Shown here one piece after another: positions 14,366 through 22,800 of a stretch of 25,455 bases of DNA. Under the pieces are notes generated by a model. The model did not search any database and was not told where the DNA came from. It was given only the letters and a program-made list of their open reading frames with translations. Each line of letters opens with the position of its first letter. Position 1 is the first letter of the stretch. A program made the position numbers and the translations under genes. This stretch comes from a virus: positions 1-25,455 of the IMG/VR virus record IMGVR_UViG_3300046734_000276. The stretch is one strand, 5' to 3'.

Positions 14366-16162
14366 TTACTTTACCTTTTTAGCCAATGAGTAAAAGTCAA
14401 TGTTGAATCTAAAACCAGCACCATCGTAATCTCTATCCACTTCAACTGGAACTTTAAGTTGTTTCTCAAGTGTCTTTCTCAATTCTTCTTTCACATCGAC
14501 ATCATTTTCAACTGCACCTTGGAGACCATCTAAGTCATTACCACTTGCAGCGATTAGGGTCAATCCCTTTGAGTCACCCATAACTTTAAAGTTTACTGAG
14601 TCTTTACCCAATCTCACTTTTGCTTCTTTGATGATACCTTCACCGAATTGTTTAACCATTTTCTTTTGAACTGGGTTATTAGGTTTACCTGCGATTGCAG
14701 ATACTAACTTCATTCTATCAGCAAGTTTACCTTTCTTAACGAATTGGTATACTTTCTCAATGTCTAATTTGTTATCATCAACAAACTTTTGGATAGCATC
14801 TTTATTCATGCCAGTCAAACCACCAATTTCCATTGCAGTTCTTGTTGTAGACTCATTTACCTTTACACCAACGGGTTTGTTAGATTTTACAATCATACCC
14901 TTAGCACCATCTTTCTCAACCGATTTTAAGAATTTCTTAGCATCAGCTTCTTTTGCATATACAGCTGATGATGGTTTTATATTTTTGTTAGGTAAATCTT
15001 TTTTGTCCTTAAACATCACTACAAATACTTTATCCTTAGCTTCGTTTACTGATTCGTCTACTTTATACTTGTAGATTACATCACTTCTATCTCTTAACTT
15101 AGTTTTGTTATTTTGTAAATCATAGCTAGGGTTTGCAGTAGTTGCTTTAGCAAACTTACCATTCTTTAAATAAAATGCACCAATACGAGAATTGTTATCA
15201 TCGGTTACATAGAATACTGCGTTTTTCTTTTTCTTAGATAATGCAACAATATCAGTAAGGTTTTTAGCTTTGATGAATTTACCATATCCTTCGTTTACTG
15301 ATTCATTCATATATTTCTTCCAATCTTTGTGTTCAGGCGCGAGTGCAGTACGACCCATATTTTTTTTCAAATCTTTGTTCTGCTCTCTATTATCTGGATG
15401 TGCAATTCTTGATGCAAATTTGTTTTTCATATCTACATAGAAATGTGCTCCAAAGTAATCTATGATATAAGCACCCTTCTTACCTTTGATTGTATCATAT
15501 TCGTTATGAAGTAATACACCAGGAACTTTCAATCCGATTCCTGAGTGACCTGATACATATTTGATTGGAGTATCTCTATACAGCTGATAGTAAGCGTGTC
15601 CTCTTTGTGGAGTAATCATACCTTCTTCTACTGATTCACTTTTCCAACCACCACCTGCTTTTTTGTATTGTTTTGCAGCCCATCCATTTGCGTATGCTGA
15701 TGGGTATACATCAAACTTCTTCTTTGCTTGTGCTTTATAGTAAGACCATTTAGATGGGTTAGTTGGTACATTCTTCTCGTCCAATTGTTCACCCTCTTTA
15801 ACTAATGACTCTTCAATTGATTCTTTTAGTGACATCAATCTATGTCCGAAAGACCCACCAATTGACATACTTAGATAAAATGCAAATGCGTCAATTATAT
15901 CGTGACCATCGTACTTTGCAGCTTTAGCAATAGCAATACCCTTACTTTCAATTACATCTTCCATTGGTGTACCAATGAATTTCTTACCTGCTTTTGGAAA
16001 GTATTTACCTAATTGCTTTGCTTCACTATGAAAGTTAGCATCAGTTAAGGCGCCTCTCATAATCAGCATAACCGATTCGTGATGTTCTGGCGAATTCTTT
16101 TTCTCATCTTTTAGATAATCATCTAAAAACTTTTTAACTGATTTATTTAGTTTAGTATTCAT
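14366..16162 (-). CDS. Large multi-module protein with repeated ES-V-x-E linkers, putative head polyprotein
   Basis: 598 residues, with a strong AAGGAG four bases before the ATG. The protein reads as about seven compact modules separated by protease-type linkers: LKE/S and IEE/S (114-118), LDE/K (129), SVEE/G (180), MNE/S then SVNE/G (287 and 291), VDE/S then SVNE/A (370 and 374), VNE/S (437) and IKE/A (513). Recognisable pieces are the N-terminal helical module (IMRGALTDANFHSEAKQLGK), a small aromatic unit at 137-173 (FDVYPSAYANGWAAKQYKK), a beta-rich unit at 182-280, short alpha/beta units at 292-369 and 375-436, a helical unit at 438-512, and a final alpha/beta unit at 514-598. No enzyme signature is seen. 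The linkers fall in hydrophilic gaps and recur in nearly the same form, which supports cutting into separate head-internal peptides. That is inference. Confidence 0.62.
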   Translation of the reverse strand: MNTKLNKSVKKFLDDYLKDEKKNSPEHHESVMLIMRGALTDANFHSEAKQLGKYFPKAGKKFIGTPMEDVIESKGIAIAKAAKYDGHDIIDAFAFYLSMSIGGSFGHRLMSLKESIEESLVKEGEQLDEKNVPTNPSKWSYYKAQAKKKFDVYPSAYANGWAAKQYKKAGGGWKSESVEEGMITPQRGHAYYQLYRDTPIKYVSGHSGIGLKVPGVLLHNEYDTIKGKKGAYIIDYFGAHFYVDMKNKFASRIAHPDNREQNKDLKKNMGRTALAPEHKDWKKYMNESVNEGYGKFIKAKNLTDIVALSKKKKNAVFYVTDDNNSRIGAFYLKNGKFAKATTANPSYDLQNNKTKLRDRSDVIYKYKVDESVNEAKDKVFVVMFKDKKDLPNKNIKPSSAVYAKEADAKKFLKSVEKDGAKGMIVKSNKPVGVKVNESTTRTAMEIGGLTGMNKDAIQKFVDDNKLDIEKVYQFVKKGKLADRMKLVSAIAGKPNNPVQKKMVKQFGEGIIKEAKVRLGKDSVNFKVMGDSKGLTLIAASGNDLDGLQGAVENDVDVKEELRKTLEKQLKVPVEVDRDYDGAGFRFNIDFYSLAKKVK

Positions 16163-16170
16163 AATACTCC

Positions 16171-16470
16171 TTAGTTGATGTATGCGTTTAACTCATAACC
16201 CTTCTTCATACCATATACTTGGATTTGAAGAGACTTACGTTGTGGTTTACCACCTTTAAGCAATCTAACTGTGAACTCAGTAGTTTTACCTTCACTTGGT
16301 CTTGAACGTTTGTTACGACCACCCATTACAATCTGAGACTGCCAATCGTCTTCATCAATTTCAAATCCACGTTTTTCAGCAAGCTTCCTTGCTTCTTCAG
16401 ATGCCGCGGTAAATGATTTGTGATATATCTTGTAATCACTCTCGTTTAGTAATTGTTTTAGCTTAATCAT
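16171..16470 (-). CDS. Small putative head-internal protein with capsid-targeting-like leader (99 aa)
   Basis: 99 residues from the ATG at 16470, which comes one base after the upstream stop. A longer frame to 16542 exists but overlaps the upstream gene by about 70 bases and is less likely. The N-terminus MIKLKQLLNE/SDYK has the leader form at the same position (10/11) as the 325-residue protein near gp21 and as T4 internal protein III. The rest is a small alpha/beta domain: a helix (ASEEARKLAEKRGFEIDEDD), an Arg-rich turn (MGGRNKRSRPSEGK), and beta strands ending KSLQIQVYGMKKGYELNAYI. I recognise this as a recurrent uncharacterised unit in marine myoviruses. Whether it binds DNA is unknown; the basic turn would allow it. 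It lies 8 bases upstream of the 598-residue polyprotein-like gene. Confidence 0.65.
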   Translation of the reverse strand: MIKLKQLLNESDYKIYHKSFTAASEEARKLAEKRGFEIDEDDWQSQIVMGGRNKRSRPSEGKTTEFTVRLLKGGKPQRKSLQIQVYGMKKGYELNAYIN

Positions 16471-16471
16471 A

Positions 16472-16882
16472 TTATGCCCCAGTTTTTGAGTATGTTGGTT
16501 TTTTTCCTTTGGTACTATTACCACCTCGTTTAGAGTCACCACTTTTCTTTTGTGCAGCTCTTTTTCTATTTACGAAAGACGCTCTACCCTTTGGTCCAAG
16601 TTTTGCAGCCTTTTCTTTTGATAAACATGCAGCGTATGCACCACCATCTTTACCATCACCACACTTACCTAACTTCTTACCATCGGAACTATATCTATCC
16701 CATCCACCACCATCTGATGAACCGGTCTTACCTTTACCAAACCACTTACGCAAATCTTCGGTCATTACACCTTCAGAACATAGTCGTTCGTAAACATCGG
16801 AAATGGTATACTCCATAGCTAATGTATGAGGTATACCATCTTCGGTGTAGAATTTATATGTTTCTTTAATAAATGTTTTCAA
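16472..16882 (-). CDS. Small basic protein with KWFGKGK...CLSKEKAAK unit (136 aa)
   Basis: 136 residues from a TTG at 16882 placed 7 bases after GGAG and one base after the upstream stop; this spacing favours TTG over the internal ATG at 16816. After a short N-terminal part, GVMTE/D (42/43) is a possible prohead-protease cut. The remaining unit is basic and Gly-rich: LRKWFGKGKTG, GGGWDRYSSDGKKLGKCG, AACLSKEKAAKLGPKGRASF and a Lys/Arg/Gly tail ending KPTYSKTGA. Cys74 and Cys86 are the only cysteines in this unit. I know similar KWFG-to-CLSKEKA units from phage and large-virus proteins, without assigned function. The strong positive charge fits a DNA-associated protein packed into the head. The gene is followed by the 99-residue leader protein with a one-base gap. 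Confidence 0.65.
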   Translation of the reverse strand: MKTFIKETYKFYTEDGIPHTLAMEYTISDVYERLCSEGVMTEDLRKWFGKGKTGSSDGGGWDRYSSDGKKLGKCGDGKDGGAYAACLSKEKAAKLGPKGRASFVNRKRAAQKKSGDSKRGGNSTKGKKPTYSKTGA

Positions 16883-16883
16883 T

Positions 16884-17462
16884 TTATTTCTCCAATTTTT
16901 GGATAAAGGTTTCTTTAAAATTTTGAAACTCAGTTTCTATCTTTTCTTCAATCTCTTCCCATGAACCACCATCCCAATCTTCAAGTGACCCATCTTCATT
17001 CACAAACCTAGCTTTCATAGCTAACTTTATAGTATCCTTTTCCAACTCAGCTTGGGCTAACCAAGCTTTTGCGTTTTCTAGCTTCTTTTTACGTTCATAC
17101 TCACTATACGTACCATCAATTTTCATTTGATGTTCCATACTAATAACACAATTTAGACACATACCATGAATGGCCTGCATCTTAATATCGTTACGAGTTG
17201 GATTCGTATGCGACGTACACGTATCTTTTTTACAATTAGGAAAGTCCTTGAGCGTGTTTCTCAATTCCGAAAGTTTACCAAGTTTTACTTTGTATCCTTT
17301 CTTCTGCTCCCATGTATTTCCATCATCATCAATCCACTGGTCACCAACTTCTCGTTTGACGAACTCTTTATGTGCATCAAATGCCACCGTGTTCTTTGTT
17401 TGTGTTCGGTGGTTTCCAGCAATCATTTCTTTGACTGCCTTGATGTTGTTTAATTTTGACAT
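16884..17462 (-). CDS. Conserved hypothetical protein with Cys4-type cluster (192 aa)
   Basis: 192 residues. The N-terminal phrase NNIKAVKEMIAGNHRTQTK is followed by a beta-like region with DQWIDDDGNTWEQKKGYKVK, then a candidate zinc site: Cys77 and Cys82 (NCKKDTC), and Cys102 and Cys105 (HGMCLNC), with His85, His99 and His111 nearby. The C-terminal half is a charged helix (YERKKKLENAKAWLAQAELE) and an acidic tail with FVNEDGSLEDWDGGSW. I recall this as a conserved uncharacterised protein in marine T4-like phages. A small zinc protein acting on nucleic acid or assembly is possible, but no fold is certain. There is no Shine-Dalgarno: only A/T-rich sequence lies between the promoter-like motif at 17489-17496 and the ATG. 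It is the first gene of a tight run down to 13495. Confidence 0.68.
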   Translation of the reverse strand: MSKLNNIKAVKEMIAGNHRTQTKNTVAFDAHKEFVKREVGDQWIDDDGNTWEQKKGYKVKLGKLSELRNTLKDFPNCKKDTCTSHTNPTRNDIKMQAIHGMCLNCVISMEHQMKIDGTYSEYERKKKLENAKAWLAQAELEKDTIKLAMKARFVNEDGSLEDWDGGSWEEIEEKIETEFQNFKETFIQKLEK

Positions 17463-17488
17463 AACTTTTTATATATAACTTTTATTAC

Positions 17489-17496
17489 TATAAGTA
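17489..17496 (-). promoter_or_regulatory. Late-promoter-like motif TACTTATA before the modular-protein operon
   Basis: Coding strand TTAACATACTTATAGTAA, directly after the stop of the nucleotidyltransferase-ligase gene and 26 bases before the ATG at 17462. It probably drives the run of five genes down to 13495. Confidence 0.5.
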
Positions 17497-17498
17497 TG

Positions 17499-19787
17499 TT
17501 AAAAATACATTAAACCAAGGATTTGGTTGAGTGATGCAAATGTACCTGTAAGTTTCATGGTGTATCCTTTATATGCGAATACCAATCCCTCATTTGGAAC
17601 AATCTTATCTCTACCACCTACGGCTTTTAGTCTTTCTAATTCTAATTTTAATTTTTCAATCTTTTTTGGGTCGCCTGATTTCCTAACGTCTTTGATGGTT
17701 TGGTCGAGTCGTTTTTGCATTGCACGAAGAGCTTTGTCTGGATTTACAGTTAAAGCTGATGACATAAAGGATAATACCTCGGCACCTACACCTAAGAATA
17801 TATCTTCAAACTTACGTATGTTTTGTTTGGATATTTTAATTTGGTCTATTTTATCAGTCTTCTTTGCCCAATCTAATGTTTTAGAATCAGAAATGTTTTT
17901 CTTATCCAAACGGAATCCCTTATCATAAAATGCCCAACGTTTAACAAGACCCATTTTGGTTTTGTTGTCTAATGAAGATGGTGAGTTTTTATCAACATAC
18001 TGTTCCCACCAACGTTGATGGTATTCAGCTACACCATCACTATCTTTAAGTTTAAATTCTTTTTGAACTTTAGATAATTGACTAAAGAACTTTGATTTCA
18101 TTTTTGATAGTTCTTGATTCTTTGGGAGAGTTACAACCGGAGGGCCTTGTATTGTATATGCATCTTGTACATCCGCATTTACTTGTTTAATCATACCGGC
18201 TAAGATTCTTGCATCAGAGGTGTCTGCTCCAATAGCTTCACCTTTTTCGTTGTATTCCATAGTTCCATGAAATACTAATAGGGGTTGACCATATGGTACT
18301 ACGTTTACTGACTCCGGCCAGATGACTTCGATGTTCATAAACTTTGAACCATTCTTGAAGACTTTTTCTTTTTGTGCTTTTGATAGTTTTGAAATCGCAG
18401 ATTCCAAATCTCTCATAGCGAAATTATACGCATCGGTCAAACCACCTCTATTAGCAAATTTATCTGAAACACCCTTAATGTCTAATGCATTAAGTCCTTT
18501 ATCTTTTAGATGTGATTTATTTCTTGCAGCGATGATACCTTTGTCACTTCTATATGATATAGCAAGTGCTTGTCCATCGGTTTTTTCTCGTGTAAATTCT
18601 AACTTACCATTTAGAGCGTTATCTATTATTATTTTTAAATCACCAAATGTAAGGCCTAACTCAATATCAAATGGGTGATTCATATGACCATATGCACCAC
18701 CTTCATTAAGAATACCTTCTTTTAGATTATTTTTTTTATCTTTAGTTTTTTCATTATCAATTTTAGAAGTAAGATTTTCAATATCCTTTGGTTCAGCAAA
18801 CTTAACGAATTCCATACCCAAACGAAGGGCAACTTTCTTAATATGTTTAGCCCACTTTTTATATCCTGGTCTGCCGGTTACATCCGTTCCATATCTCGCT
18901 TTCTGACCATCCATGGTATCACCACTTGGAAAAAATGATACCGGATATCTACCAGACCCATTAGGGTATGATGTATCAAATGACTCCATGGAATCATCAT
19001 CCATTAGGTATGATATAATTTGCCAACCTAATGTAGAAGTTACATCATTCATCTCTTTCTTAAAAGTTTTCATATTACCATAGAAAGCGCCAGGACCATC
19101 ATCTACTATACCCTTACCACTTGGTGGTAATGATGAAGCTTCGGATAACATTTCATTAATATCAAATGTTTGTAAGAACGATTCCATTACGGATTCTACT
19201 TTTATTAAACGACCTGAAACTAAATCATAAATCTTTTGGTTGAACTTTGGGTATACTGACTTGAAAAACTTAATACGAGATTTCTCATCCGAATCAGACA
19301 TACCTTTACGAACTTGAGTACCAGATATTCCGTTTCCTTGTGATGGGGATACATAAACATAACCAGCATCAGCATAACCCTTTTCTACCTTACCCTTATA
19401 TGGTTCAAAGTATTTACCACCCAATCTACTCTTGTCCTTCTCACCAACTACTGTGATAAATGCAGTAGTCTCTTCTGAAAATGATTGTAGAATCTCTTTT
19501 GGTGAATATGGGTTTTTTACCTTTACTATTTTATTTTTGGGAATACCAAACATAGTAGTCATTATCTTAACTTTCTCTTTGAAAGTGAATGGTGACTTTG
19601 GTAATTGTACCTTATCAGACGTACCTATATACACATTATCTTTACCAAACTTTTTAACTAAGTGTTGGTATGTTGCGTTATGGCCAGAATGGAATGGATG
19701 AAACCTACCTACGTAAGTTACCACTGTTTTTTTAATGTCTTCGGTAAGGATTGATTCCGTTACCCATTCGTTTATTAATTTTCCCAT
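17499..19787 (-). CDS. Nucleotidyltransferase - unknown module - ATP-dependent ligase-like fusion (762 aa)
   Basis: 762 residues. Residues 21-200 are a cytidylyltransferase-like (NMN adenylyltransferase type) domain: GRFHPFHSGH at 27-36 with the HxGH site, and ISGTQVRKGM at 154-163, matching the second ISxTxxR nucleotide-binding motif. Residues 217-360 form an unassigned module (IVDDGPGAFYGNMKTFKKEM onwards). From about 363 a covalent nucleotidyltransferase (DNA/RNA ligase) domain follows: motif I EKTDG with candidate Lys402, FMNIEVIW at 483-490, EGLVF at 733-737 (motif IV) and MKLTG at 744-748 (motif V, Lys745). Protease-type sites fall at the N-terminus (INE 7, VTE 11, LTE 16) and between modules (VME/S 202, INE 212, LSE/A 216; LKE/G 357, LNE/G 362). 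AGGA is 12 bases before the ATG. Roles could include NAD synthesis, RNA or DNA end repair, or counter-defence; substrates are not shown. Confidence 0.78.
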   Translation of the reverse strand: MGKLINEWVTESILTEDIKKTVVTYVGRFHPFHSGHNATYQHLVKKFGKDNVYIGTSDKVQLPKSPFTFKEKVKIMTTMFGIPKNKIVKVKNPYSPKEILQSFSEETTAFITVVGEKDKSRLGGKYFEPYKGKVEKGYADAGYVYVSPSQGNGISGTQVRKGMSDSDEKSRIKFFKSVYPKFNQKIYDLVSGRLIKVESVMESFLQTFDINEMLSEASSLPPSGKGIVDDGPGAFYGNMKTFKKEMNDVTSTLGWQIISYLMDDDSMESFDTSYPNGSGRYPVSFFPSGDTMDGQKARYGTDVTGRPGYKKWAKHIKKVALRLGMEFVKFAEPKDIENLTSKIDNEKTKDKKNNLKEGILNEGGAYGHMNHPFDIELGLTFGDLKIIIDNALNGKLEFTREKTDGQALAISYRSDKGIIAARNKSHLKDKGLNALDIKGVSDKFANRGGLTDAYNFAMRDLESAISKLSKAQKEKVFKNGSKFMNIEVIWPESVNVVPYGQPLLVFHGTMEYNEKGEAIGADTSDARILAGMIKQVNADVQDAYTIQGPPVVTLPKNQELSKMKSKFFSQLSKVQKEFKLKDSDGVAEYHQRWWEQYVDKNSPSSLDNKTKMGLVKRWAFYDKGFRLDKKNISDSKTLDWAKKTDKIDQIKISKQNIRKFEDIFLGVGAEVLSFMSSALTVNPDKALRAMQKRLDQTIKDVRKSGDPKKIEKLKLELERLKAVGGRDKIVPNEGLVFAYKGYTMKLTGTFASLNQILGLMYF

Positions 19788-19822
19788 ACTAATAAGTATC
19801 CTAAATTATTTTTAAATTCCAA

Positions 19823-22800
19823 TTATGGAAGACCAAACCCACCATTGTTCGGTTGAACTGGAAGTGCCTCAAATGTACTAGCTAATCCACGTGATGTCCA
19901 AACTGATATATTTTTTATTTTAACTCTTGAAGTTCCTGTTGTTGTTATGAGGTTCTGAACATATGGTTCGAGTTCAAGTTTAAATAATTGTGTTTGATAT
20001 TTTTCGTGATTATATGTACTTAACCCATCGGTGTAATTATCAATTTCAAACGTAAAAGCGTCAGGACCAATATTCGATTCCGATGCAGAATAGGGTGTAT
20101 TTGTGCCAGTAGTTCCAAATACAGCCATACCTTGATTAGTACGTAACGATTGCCAATTATCATAATAAGTGTCAGCAGAATTATCAGAGCCTGATATTGC
20201 AGTGTATAACGAACCTTGAAATCCACCTATCGCTTTTCCACTGCCATGTTTTTCGAATAACCCCTGAAATGAAATATTAACACGCGTTTCGTGTCTAAAC
20301 CCCTGCCATATAATTGTAATTTTATCAGATGATACTGTTTTTCCTGAAGTACTATTTGAGTTTTGGAGTATATGCTCATCGGAACTCATGTATAGTTGTC
20401 TACCAACATTCTTAGCATCAATTATACCCTTAGTGGTGTCAAGGACTTCGTACAGCTGAGTACCAACTGTTGTGGTTAAACGTACTGCTGATCCTGTAAT
20501 ATGCCCATTATTCTTTAGAATTAATGCTGAATTAGATGATGATATCTGATTACTTCCTATTTCAAAACCACCGACTATTCCGTTGTTAAATAATACATTA
20601 GAGCCGGTAATTTCACCATTCGATTTTAAAACTAAATCGCCATTTGATGATGATATAATATTAGACCCCAATTCAAACCCACCAATAGTACCACCATTGA
20701 ATAACACATTAGAACCAGTAATATCACCAGCAGAATTTACTTTGAAGTTTGTTGAGTTTAAAGTAAAGTCTTCTACGTCAATCACAACATCACTACCACT
20801 TAATAATGCAGCTGAACCGGTTATCTGACCATTACTTCTTAAAATAAGATTATTGTTTGATGATGATATTGTAGTGGCGTTTATACCAAACCCACCGATT
20901 TCACCAAAGGTTGCAATGATACCACCTTGAAGGAATACATTATCAGTAGCTAAACCAAAACCAGGAGTATTATTACCCAATACCATATTACTACCGGCTA
21001 ACCCACTAAGGTCACCCAAACGTGCTTTAAGGTCTACATCATATAAACCACTACCCGTTCTTTCTACAATATCAATATATGGTGTAGATGGGTCATTTGG
21101 ATTTGCGTTAATTCTAATGTAACCACTTCCAATTTTACCAGTAGATACCAAAACCTGACCAGTATCGTATTCTTGTGCTACCGATGCAATATCCCCAAGT
21201 GAGGCAGTATCTCCGGTCGTACCACTACCATATGAACGTGTAACGTCTAATATACCTGTTAGGTCGGTATCACTACCACCATCCAATCGTGATGAACTAT
21301 GTACTCTAACGTACTCAGTTGTAAATCCAGTATTATTTACTTTTTTTAAAGTTAGTATTTCACCTTCTGCAAAGCCTGTTACATTTTCTACTATAAATCT
21401 ACTTGCAGATGGTGATATGTTATCATAAATAAATTGTGTTGTTGTGGATGTACCAGCGTTTATAGTTCGTGTGTCGGATAACGATTGTGAATATTTACCA
21501 GATGCGGCTACAAACGACGCGCTGGTATTTGGTTTATGTGATGATGTGTCTATTCTTAGTTGTGTATTACTAACACGCTCGAGGATATCGAATGTATGAC
21601 TACCACCACCATCGTCAAATGTAATCTCCCCATCATCTACAATTGAAGTTGGCCAGGTTCCAACTTGCTTATGAACAATATTAGTTGCTTGGGCTTCAGT
21701 TACACTCGTAGAGTTTGTAAATGATAATGCGAATTCTAAAGTTTGACCACCATAAGCTCCATTAAATGAAACCCCACTTAAAAGTGTCATCTCAGTTGGA
21801 GGGCCTAACGAGGTCAACATAGCGGTGGCTGTATCACTACTATTACTAAATACGATTGCCCCATTCACTTCCGTAATGGTACATATTATATTTTGGAAAT
21901 GGGCTTCTTCACCCGCTGGTGGTGTCGGCGTTTGTACAACAAAGCTAGTGTATTCAAAGCTACTCTGACCATTACTAACAGGAGTCCGATTTTGGAACGA
22001 TGCTGAATATGGTATTGTTGTACTTACTGTAACTTCTTCACTTGCCGAGACTTGTGAACCAAATGCGTTACTTGAACTATAATACAAATATGCAGTACCA
22101 CCATCTGCGAAGATTGGTGTATCAATAGTAAACTTTGTGGAATCTTCAACAGATACTAATTGATATGGAGTAAATTGTGGAAATTCAATCTTATCCGTAC
22201 TATTATCACCAAACTCAGTTGGTAGTGATGTAGACGATGTTACCCCACTCGAAGGTACTGGCGTTATACTTGAACTATATGACCCACTCAAAGTAGTAGA
22301 ATTAGCAACATATAGCTGACCACCTACTGCGTTTACACTTTCCTTCTCAAAAGTTGTAGTTGCAAGAGTACCACGAATCTTAACATTAGCGAATTCAGCT
22401 ATACCAGTCTCGTCAATCAACCACCCCTTAGTGTCTGATATGTAATCTCTCGTTTTTATCTTACCTGTTGAATTTATCTCTAAATTATCACTAAAGATTG
22501 AACCAGTGTCTACATTCCAACCACCAATACTTGCGGATACAAATCGAGCGAATCCATCTTGTGTTATAGATGAACTTGCATTTAGGTCGGTGGATTGGTT
22601 ACCACCAATTGTTGCAGGAGTACGAATATTGTTTGCCGATAAGTCTGCTTCTATAATAGCGTCAGCGCCAATTACTAATCGGTCATTCTTGGGGTCTAAG
22701 TGAAATAGTGACGAACTGATTTCTATATTAGAATCAGACCCACTTATAAATTGAGTGTTGGTTGTACCAATAAAAAACTTATCAGTTTTGACATCCAACA

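Noticed and set aside
16471-16542. Longer start for the 99-residue leader protein
   Set aside because: It would overlap the upstream gene by about 70 bases and would hide the capsid-targeting-like N-terminus; the ATG at 16470 follows the upstream stop directly.
19791-19798. TACTTATT copy right before the ATG at 19787
   Set aside because: It lies between the AGGA and the start codon, only 3 bases from the ATG, so it cannot serve as promoter for that gene; probably chance in AT-rich spacer.
20489-20896. CRISPR-like repeat array
   Set aside because: The three repeats are 84 bases, in frame, diverged and code for fibre segments; spacing is unequal and there are no short palindromic repeats.
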